Source: Streptomyces sp. NBC_00376 (lineage in GTDB: Bacteria; Actinomycetota; Actinomycetes; Streptomycetales; Streptomycetaceae). Taken from it: 64,000 bases of DNA. Shown piece by piece: positions 27,485-35,638 of this stretch (its first letter is position 1; each line of letters opens with the position of its first letter). The stretch lies in assembly GCF_036077095.1 (NCBI RefSeq), contig NZ_CP107960.1:7254001-7318000 (forward strand). The letters are read 5' to 3'. The notes beneath the pieces were generated by a model. The model searched no databases. It was not told the origin of the DNA and worked only from the letters and a program-made list of their open reading frames with translations. A program made the translations under genes and the position numbers.

Positions 27485-27800
27485 AGCGTTCTCCGATCTC
27501 GCACATGCCTCCCTTTTTTACTGTGGTCCCTGCGCACCGCAAGGGCAACTGCTCAGGGAATGGGCACACGCGCCTTGGGGCCGTCGGGGAACGGGTCAAC
27601 AAGAGTGAACCCCGGCGTTCCACCACTTGCGAAACGCGCATGATACTGACCTCCTTTGAGTTCGTCATCGGCACCCAGGTCCTCAGTGGAAGCGATTTCT
27701 TTCCTGGGGGATAGTGCGCCCACCATCCCACCATTCACGGCGTTTCTTATGCGGCAGCGATGCCGCTATGCAGCCAGTGGGGAGGCCAGGGCGCGGTTAG
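27485..27800. other. Gap upstream of DUF6131 copy 2 and left of the IS701-type unit
   Basis: No convincing gene. It should hold the promoter of the minus-strand DUF6131 gene. A 61-codon minus-strand frame (27553-27738) lacks a ribosome-binding site and any recognisable pattern. TTAG at 27797-27800 abuts the IS701-type left end. Confidence 0.45.
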
Positions 27801-27824
27801 TGCTCCAGCCGTAGATCGTGATCT

Positions 27825-29141
27825 TCATGTCTGATTCGCGGCTTGTCGGCGGTAATGGCTGGCCTGGGCTCGGGCCTGGTGGCGGCGTCGCCAGGTGGAC
27901 CAGCGGAGCCGGTGGGCCACGTCGTGCACGGGCCGGACGACGAGCGTCGTGAACAGGCGTTGGATCTCGTTGCAGGTGAGCGGGATCAGCCCGTTGGGGG
28001 CGGGATGGTGGGCGTGTTCGTCGGCGCGGACGACGGCGAGGAAGGCGTGGGCAAGCATGGCCAGGGTGACCCAGCGGGACCACGAAGGGAAGCGGCGGAC
28101 CTGGTGCTCGTCGAGGCCGGCCAGGCCCTTTCCAGACTGGAAGGTCTCCTCCACCCGCCACCTTGATCCGGCGACGCGGACCAAGGTCGCCAGGGGCACC
28201 GGCGCGGGTGAGAAGCAGCGGTAGTAGGCCAGTTCACCGGTGGTGCGGTTACGACGGATCAGCAGCCGGTGACTGCCGGCTCGGGGCTCGGCCAGGTCGA
28301 TGACGGCCCAGTCGTAGAAACGGTGCCCCTTGGCGCCTACCCCTGCCGACAGCTTCTGCCAGGCCCGCCTGGGCGCCTTCGCGGCCAGGGCGTCCGCGCG
28401 GAACTTCCCTGCACCGGTGGTGACTTCGGCAGAGCAGGCGACGGCGAGTACGTAGCCGACCTTGCGCTCCTCCAACGCGGCCCGCAGCTTCGGATTGCCC
28501 TCGTAGACCTCGTCACCCGCGACCCAGCCCACACGGTGCCCGGCGTCCAGAAACCGGCCGATCATCCGGGCGGCCAGCTCCGGCTTCGTCGCGAACGCGG
28601 TGTTCTCCTCCAGCCCGGCGGCCCGGCAGCGGTCCGGGGCGCACGTCCACGAGCGCGGAACGTACAGTTCACGGTCCACCGCCGCATGCCCACGGCGACC
28701 TGCGTGGACGAGATAGACGGCGACCTGCGCGTTTTCGATTCTGCCAGCGGTGCCGGTGTACTGGCGCTGGGCACCGACGGTGTGCGCGCCCTTCTTCACG
28801 TCCCCGGTCTCGTCGACCACCAGCACCGCGTCCTCATCGTGCAGATGCTCCAGAACGTACTCACGCACGTCATCACGAACGGCGTCGGCGTCCCACCTGG
28901 CCCGGCCGAGCAGGTGCTGCATGCGGTCCGGACTCGCCTCCCCGACCCACTCGGCGATCGACCAGCAGTTCTTGCGCGGCAGGTCCGACAGCAGCCCCAG
29001 TACCAGGTCTCGCACCCGGCGCCGGGGCTCAACCCGCGCAAACCGGCCCGCTATCCGGCCCATCAGGACCTCGAACACCTCGTGCCAGCGGGCAGGGTCT
29101 ACGCTGTGGTCTGCGGCCACGGTCTCTTCGTTTGTCCACAC
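27825..29141 (-). CDS. IS701-family transposase
   Basis: A 438-residue DDE transposase of the IS701 family. AVLVVDETGDVKKG gives the first Asp, VGWVAGDEVYEGNP the second, and the Glu lies in GSRWRVEETFQSGKGLAGLDEHQVRR-type context. The frame is intact and full length, so it could be active. The GTG at 29139-29141 is the first start; internal starts are possible. The stop codon lies within the left terminal repeat. Confidence 0.88.
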   Translation of the reverse strand: MWTNEETVAADHSVDPARWHEVFEVLMGRIAGRFARVEPRRRVRDLVLGLLSDLPRKNCWSIAEWVGEASPDRMQHLLGRARWDADAVRDDVREYVLEHLHDEDAVLVVDETGDVKKGAHTVGAQRQYTGTAGRIENAQVAVYLVHAGRRGHAAVDRELYVPRSWTCAPDRCRAAGLEENTAFATKPELAARMIGRFLDAGHRVGWVAGDEVYEGNPKLRAALEERKVGYVLAVACSAEVTTGAGKFRADALAAKAPRRAWQKLSAGVGAKGHRFYDWAVIDLAEPRAGSHRLLIRRNRTTGELAYYRCFSPAPVPLATLVRVAGSRWRVEETFQSGKGLAGLDEHQVRRFPSWSRWVTLAMLAHAFLAVVRADEHAHHPAPNGLIPLTCNEIQRLFTTLVVRPVHDVAHRLRWSTWRRRHQARAQASHYRRQAANQT

Positions 29142-29289
29142 AACACACGATGATCAGCGGTGGCCGTACCCGTCTGTCAGCCGGCCTGTACTGGCCGTCC
29201 CGAGGCAGAGGCTGAGGGGTTCATCGGTCGCCGGGCGTAGGTCCCTCGCCTCATGTGCGCTTTGAGCCTGCTGGCTAAGGTCGGGACTC

Positions 29290-29751
29290 ATGCAGACCAC
29301 GGGGCTTGTTCGCCGCCAGGCGGCGGAGCGTAGGCGCGACACTATGGAACGGCTCGTTACCGAGCGGGATGTATGGGTATCGACAGCACACCCTGATCAC
29401 GGGCCGCACCAGGTGCCGCTTTGGTTCTTGTGGGATGGGCGTGCAGTGTGGATGTGCACCAGTGCCACTTCCGCGACTGCGCGGAACGTCCGCGAGGAGC
29501 CGCGCGTGCGCCTGGCGCTGCCCGACACCTTCGATGTGGTGCTTCTTCAAGGTGAGGCGGAGAGCTTCCTGGACCAGGATGTGCCCGAAGCCGCGGCGGA
29601 GGCGTTCGCCGCCAAGTTCGGGTGGGACCCGCGTGCGGAGGAGGGTTCCTTCCTGTACGTGCGCGTGGTGCCGAAGAGCGTGCGCGCTTGGCGAGGCGTA
29701 CCGGAACTACGCGGCAGAGTCATCATGCGCGACGGGACGTGGCTGGAATAG
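29290..29751 (+). CDS. PPOX-class (F420/flavin-dependent) oxidoreductase-like protein
   Basis: A 153-residue split-barrel protein of the pyridoxamine-5'-phosphate oxidase superfamily: ERLVTERDVWVSTAHPDHGP and VPLWFLWDGRAVWMCTSATS are the cofactor-binding strands, ending RGRVIMRDGTWLE. Actinomycete members of this size often use F420 or FMN. Start at ATG 29290 or 29344. It sits between an IS701 transposase and its inverted terminal repeat, so it may be a passenger gene. The substrate is unknown. Confidence 0.75.
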   Translation: MQTTGLVRRQAAERRRDTMERLVTERDVWVSTAHPDHGPHQVPLWFLWDGRAVWMCTSATSATARNVREEPRVRLALPDTFDVVLLQGEAESFLDQDVPEAAAEAFAAKFGWDPRAEEGSFLYVRVVPKSVRAWRGVPELRGRVIMRDGTWLE

Positions 29752-29942
29752 TGGCCGTCCCCGGCTGACGCCCCTACCGATCAGCAAGATCACGATCTAC
29801 GGCTGGAGTATGAGGAGGCTGCGTCCGGCACTGAAGCAACGTGCGAGCTCCGAGATGCGGTCGGCCCAGGCCGTATATCATGGAACGGCGTCTTGTGAAG
29901 GTGACGCCAGCATCATGTCGTCTCCGATTCCGGAGCGGGAAC

Positions 29943-30338
29943 ATGGCCGTAGGCGAAGAGGACGAGACAGGGCGCGTCCGGCGTCCGTCCAGCAAGAAGC
30001 CGGTCAAGAAGACCACCAGGAAAACCAGCACCGGACGGGCCAGCAGCGGCACGAATGAAACGAAGCGTGCGGCACGTCGGGTTTCGGCCCCGCGAGCCAT
30101 GCGTTATGCGGCTGAGCAGCTCCAGGAGCTTTTGGGGCGAGCACCCGAGTCCGTCTCGGCGTTGAAGCCGACGGAGGACGGCTGGCAGGCGGACGTGGAA
30201 GTTTTGGAGCTGGAGCGTATCCCCGGCACGACCAGCGTGATGGCGAGTTACCGGGTGACGCTGGACGAGGAAGGCGAACTGCTGGCGTACGAGCGCACCC
30301 GCCGCTACACCCGAGCCCAGATCGACCCGCGTGGCTAG
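29943..30338 (+). CDS. gvpO: Gas vesicle protein GvpO
   Basis: A 131-residue GvpO: a variable Lys/Arg/Ser-rich N-terminus (about 1-50), then the conserved domain AMRYAAEQLQELLGRAPESV, DGWQADVEVLELERIP and the C-terminal YERTRRYTRAQIDPR. GvpO is needed for vesicle formation in haloarchaea and streptomycetes and is the usual first gene of Streptomyces gvp clusters. ATG 29943 follows GGAGCGGG. Begins the intact cluster directly after the IS701-type unit. Confidence 0.9.
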   Translation: MAVGEEDETGRVRRPSSKKPVKKTTRKTSTGRASSGTNETKRAARRVSAPRAMRYAAEQLQELLGRAPESVSALKPTEDGWQADVEVLELERIPGTTSVMASYRVTLDEEGELLAYERTRRYTRAQIDPRG

Positions 30339-30425
30339 GGCCGGAATACCACTGCTGCACCGCTCGACGGACGAACGGAAGCGGCCTCGTCCGGAGCCAC
30401 GTGTGAGCTGCTGAAAGGAGGCACC

Positions 30426-30890
30426 ATGACTATGGTGCCGCAGGGCGGAGGAACCATTTCCAGGGCCGGCGGAGGAGGGTCGGGGAACCTTTACGACATC
30501 CTCGAGCTGATTCTGGACCGCGGCCTGGTAATCGATGTCTTCGTGCGTGTGTCCTTGGTGGGCATCGAGATCCTCAAGATCGATGCCCGCATCGTCGTGG
30601 CGAGCGTGGATACCTACCTGCGCTTCGCGGAGGCCTGTAACCGCCTCGACCTGGAAGAGGGCCGCAAGGCTCCATCTCAGCTGACCGACCTGGTCGGCGA
30701 GGTGACCGAGGGCGGAGCGCATGGCAAAGCCAAGGGTGCGCTGAGCGGGGCCGCTGACGTGCTGACCGACGCCCTGAAGGGAGGGCACGACGACGAGGAG
30801 GCCGAGCAGTCAGAAAAGAGGCGCAAGGAGCCCGAGGAGAGGCGGGAGCGGCCGCGGCGTCGGCCTGCCGCCCGACGCCACGAGGAGTGA
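30426..30890 (+). CDS. gvpA: Gas vesicle structural protein GvpA
   Basis: A 154-residue GvpA-family protein. The conserved core (about 20-80) reads NLYDILELILDRGLVIDVFV, RVSLVGIEILKIDARIVVAS and VDTYLRFAEACNRLDLE. The C-terminal ~70 residues are a charged Glu/Arg extension absent from cyanobacterial GvpA (about 70 residues) but usual in actinomycetes. The best ribosome-binding site of the cluster (GAAAGGAGG) precedes it, consistent with need for high expression. The shell-forming role is from family knowledge. Confidence 0.93.
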   Translation: MTMVPQGGGTISRAGGGGSGNLYDILELILDRGLVIDVFVRVSLVGIEILKIDARIVVASVDTYLRFAEACNRLDLEEGRKAPSQLTDLVGEVTEGGAHGKAKGALSGAADVLTDALKGGHDDEEAEQSEKRRKEPEERRERPRRRPAARRHEE

Positions 30891-30893
30891 ACC

Positions 30894-31607
30894 ATGGCCG
30901 TATACGTGTACTCCATTGTTCTGGCCACCCATCCGCAGCGCTTGGACGGCCTCCACGGGGTGGGGGATCCGCCGGCGCCCCTCCGCACGGTGCGCACCGA
31001 AATGCTGTCCGCGGTCGTCAGCGACGCGCCCGAGGAGCTGCGTCCCAAACGCCGAGACCTCGGCGCCCACCAGGCCGTCCAGGAACAGCTGATGGCCGAC
31101 GGCACCGTTTTGCCACTGCAGTTCGGCCTCACCACCGTGGACGACGACGCTGTACGAGCGGTCCTGGAGGACGGTACAGATAAATTCAGCGAACGCTTGC
31201 GGGCGCTGGAGGGCTGCGTGGAATACCACTTGAAGGCCGCCCAGGACGAAGATGCGCTGTTGCGCCAGATCCTTCGGGAGTCCGACGAGGCGCGCGAACT
31301 CAACGAGGAGATCAGAAGCGGCCGCAGCAACCCGGAACTGCCGCTCGCCCTCGGGGAGCTGGTCTCCCAAGAAGTGCAAGCGCGGCAGGAACGGCTCGCC
31401 GTCGAAGTCCTCGATGCGCTGCGTGGATTCGCGCGGGAGGAACGCTCGTCGCAGCCGACCGGGAACGACTTCCTGAATGTGTCCTTCCTTGTGGAGCGGG
31501 ACAACGAGAAGACCTTCCTCGGCGCGGAACAGGATATCGCCAAGGAACTGGGCGAGGACTTCGACCTGCGACTGGTCGGCCCGCTGCCCGCCTACAGCTT
31601 CGTCTAG
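30894..31607 (+). CDS. gvpF: Gas vesicle protein GvpF
   Basis: A 237-residue GvpL/GvpF family protein. The N-terminal ferredoxin-like domain starts YVYSIVLATHPQRLDGL; a coiled-coil-like helical middle (about 110-195) follows; the C-terminus has the family mark NVSFLVERDNEKTFLGAEQD ending GPLPAYSFV. GvpF is an assembly factor that contacts GvpA. It starts 3 bp after gvpA. A decayed homologue lies at 24020-24240. Confidence 0.92.
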   Translation: MAVYVYSIVLATHPQRLDGLHGVGDPPAPLRTVRTEMLSAVVSDAPEELRPKRRDLGAHQAVQEQLMADGTVLPLQFGLTTVDDDAVRAVLEDGTDKFSERLRALEGCVEYHLKAAQDEDALLRQILRESDEARELNEEIRSGRSNPELPLALGELVSQEVQARQERLAVEVLDALRGFAREERSSQPTGNDFLNVSFLVERDNEKTFLGAEQDIAKELGEDFDLRLVGPLPAYSFV

Positions 31608-31617
31608 GGGATTCCTC

Positions 31618-31869
31618 ATGGGACTGCTGACTCAACTCGCAACTCTTCCGCTGGCGCCCGTGCGCGGCGTGGCCTGGGTCATGGAGCGCGTCGTCGAGAC
31701 CGCGGAGAACGAGTACTACGACCCAGCCCCCGTCGAACGGGAACTCGCCGCACTTGAGCGAGCGCTCGTGGCGGGAGAAATCGACGAGGAAACCTTCGAC
31801 CAGCGCGAGGACGAGTTGCTGGACCGGCTGGACGAGATCAGGGCCCATGTCCAGGGCGTCGATACCTGA
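31618..31869 (+). CDS. gvpG: Gas vesicle protein GvpG
   Basis: An 83-residue GvpG: MGLLTQLATLPLAPVRG start, then an amphipathic helical hairpin (AENEYYDPAPVERELAALER) and FDQREDELLDRLDEI. Minor assembly protein. The SD is weak (AGGGG, about 31606), so translation may be coupled to gvpF, which ends 10 bp upstream. The decayed copy at 24243 allows direct comparison. Confidence 0.9.
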   Translation: MGLLTQLATLPLAPVRGVAWVMERVVETAENEYYDPAPVERELAALERALVAGEIDEETFDQREDELLDRLDEIRAHVQGVDT

Positions 31870-31950
31870 TCGCGGAGCCGGTGGAACGGGCCCATTACCA
31901 CGCGCTCCCGTCGAAGCTCCGGGACAGCAGGGAATTGAGGTGCAGCGGCC

Positions 31951-32403
31951 GTGACCGAACCCGTCGCCAGGAGGCTGGGCGATCTCCCGTCCAGGTCCGC
32001 CCCGTATGGCCAGGGCTCCTCGGCCAATCTCGCCGACATCCTGGAGCGCGTCCTGGACAAAGGCATCGTCATCGCAGGCGATATCCAGATCAACCTACTG
32101 GACATCGAACTGCTTACCATCAAGCTGCGCCTGCTGATCGCTTCGGTGGACAAAGCGAAGGAAATGGGCATTGACTGGTGGGAGCACGATCCCTCACTGT
32201 CGTCACGCGCCAACGACGGCCGCTCACTCGCCGAGGAGAACAAACGGCTGCAGGCTGAGATCACGGCGCTGCGCGAGAGCCGTGAGCTGCCACCGGCCAA
32301 GAACGAGGAGAGCCGCACCGCGGCCCCCCGCCGCACCACACGCACCACACGCACCAAACGGGCAGAGCCAAGCCCCCGCAGCGAGAGGCGGGACGAGCCA
32401 TGA
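31951..32403 (+). CDS. gvpJ: Gas vesicle protein GvpJ
   Basis: A 150-residue GvpA/J/M-family protein with the J-type core NLADILERVLDKGIVIAGDI, QINLLDIELLTIKLRLLIAS and DKAKEMGIDWWEHDPSLS. The C-terminus is a charged coiled coil plus an Arg/Thr-rich tail. J-type proteins help nucleate or shape the conical ends. GTG 31951 after GAGG. It follows gvpG after 81 bp, exactly where gvpY and gvpZ would normally stand. Confidence 0.9.
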   Translation: MTEPVARRLGDLPSRSAPYGQGSSANLADILERVLDKGIVIAGDIQINLLDIELLTIKLRLLIASVDKAKEMGIDWWEHDPSLSSRANDGRSLAEENKRLQAEITALRESRELPPAKNEESRTAAPRRTTRTTRTKRAEPSPRSERRDEP

Positions 32404-33215
32404 CCGCCACGGTCTCCTATGCGTACGCCGTAGCACGGGACGCCGACGGATCGCTGGAAGAAGCTCTGTCCGGGCTCCCTGGAGTGGCGGAGGCGACGGT
32501 GCATCTAGTACGTGTAGAACACAGCGACGATGTGGTGGTCGCCGTGAGCCCGGTACCCGAGCGGGACTTCCAAGAGGCCGCGCTGCGAGCGCATCTTGAG
32601 GACTTGGACTGGCTGGAGTCAGTCGCCCGCGCTCATCACCGGGTGATTGAGGCCTTGGCCGCCCGCACCGCCGTCCTGCCACTGCGTCTGGCCACGGTGT
32701 ACCTCGACGACGAGCGGGTGCGACTCATGCTCCGGGCCCGCCGCGAGGCGTTTGCCGACAGACTGACCGACCTGGCGGCGCAGGTGGAGTGGGGCGTCAA
32801 GATCTATGTCGAAGCGGCCGCCGAGGCCGAGAGGCCAGCAGGCCCACCCACAGATCCGGGTCTGACCCCCGGGCGGGCTTACCTCAGCCAGCGTAGAGCA
32901 CAGCGAAACGCCCGCGAAGACGCCTACAGGGACGCAGAGCAGGCAGCCGAGCGGGTCGAGGCCGCCGCCCGCGCTTATGCGGTTGATCGCGTCCAGCACC
33001 GGCCGCAGCAAGGCGAACTCGCCCGCGGGCCGGGAGAGAACGTCATCAACGACGCCTACCTCGTGCCGCTGCAACAGGCTGAAGACTTCCGCGCCGATGT
33101 CATGCAGGCCGCAGAAGGACTACCCGGGGTACGCGTCGAAGTCACCGGGCCATGGGCCCCGTACTCCTTCGCCACCCTCACCGAAGCCGAACCGCTGAAG
33201 AGGGCCACGCCGTGA
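32400..33215 (+). CDS. gvpL: Gas vesicle protein GvpL
   Basis: A 271-residue GvpL/F family protein, a paralogue of the GvpF at 30894. It has the N-terminal SYAYAVARDADGSLEEALSG domain, VLPLRLATVYLDDERVR in the centre, a long Ala/Arg/Glu coiled coil (about 110-200) and the C-terminal INDAYLVPLQQAEDFRADV ending GPWAPYSF. Assembly factor. ATG overlaps the gvpJ stop and the stop overlaps the gvpS GTG. Confidence 0.9.
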   Translation: MTATVSYAYAVARDADGSLEEALSGLPGVAEATVHLVRVEHSDDVVVAVSPVPERDFQEAALRAHLEDLDWLESVARAHHRVIEALAARTAVLPLRLATVYLDDERVRLMLRARREAFADRLTDLAAQVEWGVKIYVEAAAEAERPAGPPTDPGLTPGRAYLSQRRAQRNAREDAYRDAEQAAERVEAAARAYAVDRVQHRPQQGELARGPGENVINDAYLVPLQQAEDFRADVMQAAEGLPGVRVEVTGPWAPYSFATLTEAEPLKRATP

Positions 33216-33460
33216 GGGCGGCGGGCAGGCCGGAGGCTACGCCGGAGGAGCCGCTGCCGCAACGGCAGATCGCACTGATCGACCTGCTGGACCGGTTGCT
33301 GAGCGGAGGCGTGGTCCTCACCGGTGACGTCGTGCTCTCCATCGCCGATATCGACCTCGTACGCATATCGCTTCGCGCGCTGATCGTCTCCATCAGCGAA
33401 CAGAATCCTTCCCCGTGGCATGCCATCTCAGCACCCACAGGAGACGACCATGTCAGGTAA
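33212..33460 (+). CDS. gvpS: Gas vesicle protein GvpS
   Basis: An 82-residue GvpA/J/M-type protein with the core ALIDLLDRLLSGGVVLTGDV followed by LSIADIDLVRISLRALIVSI. In Streptomyces clusters this short homologue between gvpL and gvpK is named gvpS. GTG start in the GTGA overlap with gvpL; its last 11 bp overlap gvpK. Confidence 0.88.
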   Translation: MRAAGRPEATPEEPLPQRQIALIDLLDRLLSGGVVLTGDVVLSIADIDLVRISLRALIVSISEQNPSPWHAISAPTGDDHVR

Positions 33461-33857
33461 GGACCGTCCGCCCGGAAGCCGCCTGGACGAGATCGCCGAT
33501 GCCGCCGCCCGCGCCTTCCGCATGCTGCCCGCAATGCCGCAGGACATCCTGCCCCGGGGCGGTGCTGAGGCGCGAAGGCCGGCCCATCGGATCACTACCG
33601 CCCCGGACACGGTGGAACGGGACCTGATCAAGCTCGTACTCACACTCGTCGAGCTGCTACGACAGCTCATGGAACGCCAAGCCCTTCAGCGGGTCGACGC
33701 AGGAGACCTCACTGAGGAACAGGAGGAGCGCCTCGGAGCAACTTTGATGATTCTGCACAGTCGTATGATTGAACTCTGCTCTCGGTACGACCTTTCCATG
33801 CAAGATCTCAACTTGGATCTCGGACCTCTCGGAACTCTGCTGCCACCACCCGAATGA
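33450..33857 (+). CDS. gvpK: Gas vesicle protein GvpK
   Basis: A 135-residue GvpK with a Pro/Arg-rich N-terminus and the helical family core VERDLIKLVLTLVELLRQLM, then LTEEQEERLGATLMILHSRM and YDLSMQDLNLDLGPLGTLL. Conserved accessory protein of vesicle assembly. ATG follows GGAG. Last gvp gene; CsbD follows in 16 bp and may be cotranscribed. Confidence 0.92.
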   Translation: MSGKDRPPGSRLDEIADAAARAFRMLPAMPQDILPRGGAEARRPAHRITTAPDTVERDLIKLVLTLVELLRQLMERQALQRVDAGDLTEEQEERLGATLMILHSRMIELCSRYDLSMQDLNLDLGPLGTLLPPPE

Positions 33858-33873
33858 CGTCAGGGAGAAAGAA

Positions 33874-34047
33874 ATGGGTATCGGAAAGAAGTCCAAGAAT
33901 ATTGGCGAAATCGCGGAGGGGAAAACTAAGGAATCGGTCGGGCGGGCCGTGGGTAACGAAAGGCTGGAGGGAAAGGGGAGGGCCCAAAAAGTGAAGGGTA
34001 AAGTGAAGCAGGTCGTCGAGAAGGGCAAGGACACCTTCAGGCACTGA
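33874..34047 (+). CDS. CsbD family stress protein, copy 1
   Basis: A 57-residue highly charged CsbD-type protein (GKTKESVGRAVGNERLEGKG, KVKGKVKQVVEKGKD). CsbD proteins are general-stress (SigB) markers of unknown activity. SD GGGAGAAAG. Located directly behind gvpK; a second CsbD gene is at 36738. Confidence 0.88.
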   Translation: MGIGKKSKNIGEIAEGKTKESVGRAVGNERLEGKGRAQKVKGKVKQVVEKGKDTFRH

Positions 34048-34420
34048 AAGAAAGACACGCCGCACTGACCCGCTGCCACACTCCGAACACGGGCGGGTCG
34101 GCGTTCAGCGGAGCAAGCATCGGCTGGCTGCAATCGACGCAGCTGGCGGCGGGACAGTGCGCGTTCGGTATGCGAGACGCTGCGGAGGGCGTTCGTCTGC
34201 GCTCGCTTCATCTGTGTCCGGGTGCCCCTGACATGCAACGGCCGCTGAAGCGAATGTGCCCAGCGAACGTCTCCGCAACCACCGGCCGCCCGTTTCTCCA
34301 ATCGCCGACGGGTATGGCAATCACATGCCCGTCAGAGTCCCCGTTGTGGGCTGCTCCGAGTCCGCGAAGCTGGAGACCCGTCGCAAGCGATGGAGACAAA
34401 TGCCAAGAAGGGGAAGTGCC
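34048..34420. other. Gap between CsbD and the redox enzyme gene
   Basis: No supported gene or strong hairpin; frames on both strands have mixed codon use. It should contain the promoter of the gene at 34421. Confidence 0.5.
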
Positions 34421-35398
34421 GTGAGGCTGCCAGAGACCCGGGGTGAGGTGTCTGCCGCTCTCATCGAGGCGCTCGGCCGGGAACCGGGTCGGCGCAGCCT
34501 GCCCGACATACGCCTGGTAGCGGGTAGCGACCCGTACGACGACGACCTCCAACTCGCCCTGTACCTCTGTTACGAGTTGCACTACCGCGGCTTCGACGGT
34601 GTGGACGGTGCCTGGGAGTGGGATCCGGAACTGCTCAAGGTGCGTGCCGCGCTGGAGCGGGAGTTCATGGCAGCTTTGCGCGCTGACGTGCCGGTGGCCG
34701 AGGACGTCGGCAGCGCGCTGGACGAACTCGTTCTGGAGCCGTCGGACGCCGACGACGTGTCGTACTTCCTGCGGGACGAGGGCGAGCTGTGGCATCTGCG
34801 TGAGTACGCCGCCCACCGCTCGCTTTACCACCTCAAAGAGGCCGATCCGCACGTGTGGGTGATCCCGCGCCTGACGGGCCGGGCCAAGGCAGGAATGGCC
34901 GCTGTGGAGTACGACGAATTCGGAGCGGGACGGGCAGAACAGGTCCACTCCAGGCTGTTCGCCGATCTGATGGCGGACCTCGACCTGGACACCTCGTACG
35001 GCCGCTACCTCGACGCCGGCTCTCGGCAGATGCTCGCGACCGTCAACCTCATGTCACTCTTTGGACTCCACCGCTCACACCGTGGTGCGCTGGTCGGTCA
35101 CTTCGCCTCAGTGGAGACCACATCGCCACCAGGGTCGCGGCGCCTCGCTCAGGCATTGAAACGGGCCGGTGCCGGGCCTGCGGCCATCCACTTCTACGCG
35201 GAGCATGTGGAGGCCGACGCCGTGCATGAGCAGCTCGTACGGCATGAGGTCGTAGCCGGTCTGCTCCAGGAGGAGCCGGATCTGGCACCGGACGTCGCCT
35301 TCGGTATCGCAGCCACGGGATGGTTGGAAGACCGGTTCGGGGAGCAGTTGCTCGGCGCATGGCGGGGCGGCGAATCCTCAGTCTGTGTGCCGCTCTGA
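34421..35398 (+). CDS. Iron-containing redox enzyme family protein (heme-oxygenase-like fold)
   Basis: A 325-residue all-helical protein of the heme-oxygenase-like di-iron (HDO) group. Metal-ligand candidates are visible in LCYELHYRGFDG, REYAAHRSLYHLKEADPHVW (Glu/His), EYDEFGAGRAEQVHSRLF and HFYAEHVEADAVHEQLVRHE, a set of Glu/His on successive helices. Substrate unknown. GTG 34421 has AAGGGGAA upstream; ATG 34400 (GGAG) is an alternative adding 7 residues. Its 3' end overlaps the convergent CDGSH gene by 21 bp. Confidence 0.78.
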   Translation: MRLPETRGEVSAALIEALGREPGRRSLPDIRLVAGSDPYDDDLQLALYLCYELHYRGFDGVDGAWEWDPELLKVRAALEREFMAALRADVPVAEDVGSALDELVLEPSDADDVSYFLRDEGELWHLREYAAHRSLYHLKEADPHVWVIPRLTGRAKAGMAAVEYDEFGAGRAEQVHSRLFADLMADLDLDTSYGRYLDAGSRQMLATVNLMSLFGLHRSHRGALVGHFASVETTSPPGSRRLAQALKRAGAGPAAIHFYAEHVEADAVHEQLVRHEVVAGLLQEEPDLAPDVAFGIAATGWLEDRFGEQLLGAWRGGESSVCVPL

Positions 35399-35638
35399 GG
35401 CCGGCGGTGGGGCTTTCGGCCTCTTCCGACCGCGGTGGCTCGTATCGCACCAGGGGAAGATGAGGCTCCGCCGGCAGGTACACAGTGCGACGACAGGCCG
35501 GTCCGAGCGGGCAATGTGGCCGTCCTCCTGGACCACTTCGACCGGCCCCTCCACGAGCATGGGTCCGCCCGGCTCCTGCATGACGCGCCGTGCGGCTGCC
35601 CGAGGTGCGGTCTCCGGTTCAGTGCGGTCGTTCTGCAC
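35378..35638 (-). CDS. CDGSH iron-sulfur domain protein
   Basis: An 86-residue protein with CTCRRSLIFPWCDTSH, the CDGSH pattern C-x-C-x2-S-x3-P-x-C-D-x-S-H that binds a 2Fe-2S cluster with 3 Cys and 1 His. The cluster is labile and usually used for redox or Fe-S sensing. GTG 35638 overlaps the upstream methyltransferase stop by 20 bp; an internal ATG (35581) is possible. Its convergent neighbour is an iron enzyme, which may reflect a shared iron/redox role. Confidence 0.8.
   Translation of the reverse strand: MQNDRTEPETAPRAAARRVMQEPGGPMLVEGPVEVVQEDGHIARSDRPVVALCTCRRSLIFPWCDTSHRGRKRPKAPPPASERHTD

Larger units (their letters stand above)
27801..29810. mobile_element. IS701-type unit with passenger-like gene
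   Basis: CTCCAGCCGTAGATCGTGAT (27803-27822, continuing CTT to 27825) is repeated in inverted orientation at 29786-29808, 23 of 23 bases; one step further out the bases are TG and TA. These repeats enclose a complete IS701 transposase gene and a PPOX gene, 2.0 kb in all, longer than a simple IS701 element (about 1.4-1.5 kb). Left flank is TTAG, right flank TGAG: IS701 makes 4-bp duplications of the CTAG/TTAG type, so these may be a degenerate duplication. Alternatively the right repeat belongs to a second, otherwise deleted copy. Confidence 0.6.
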
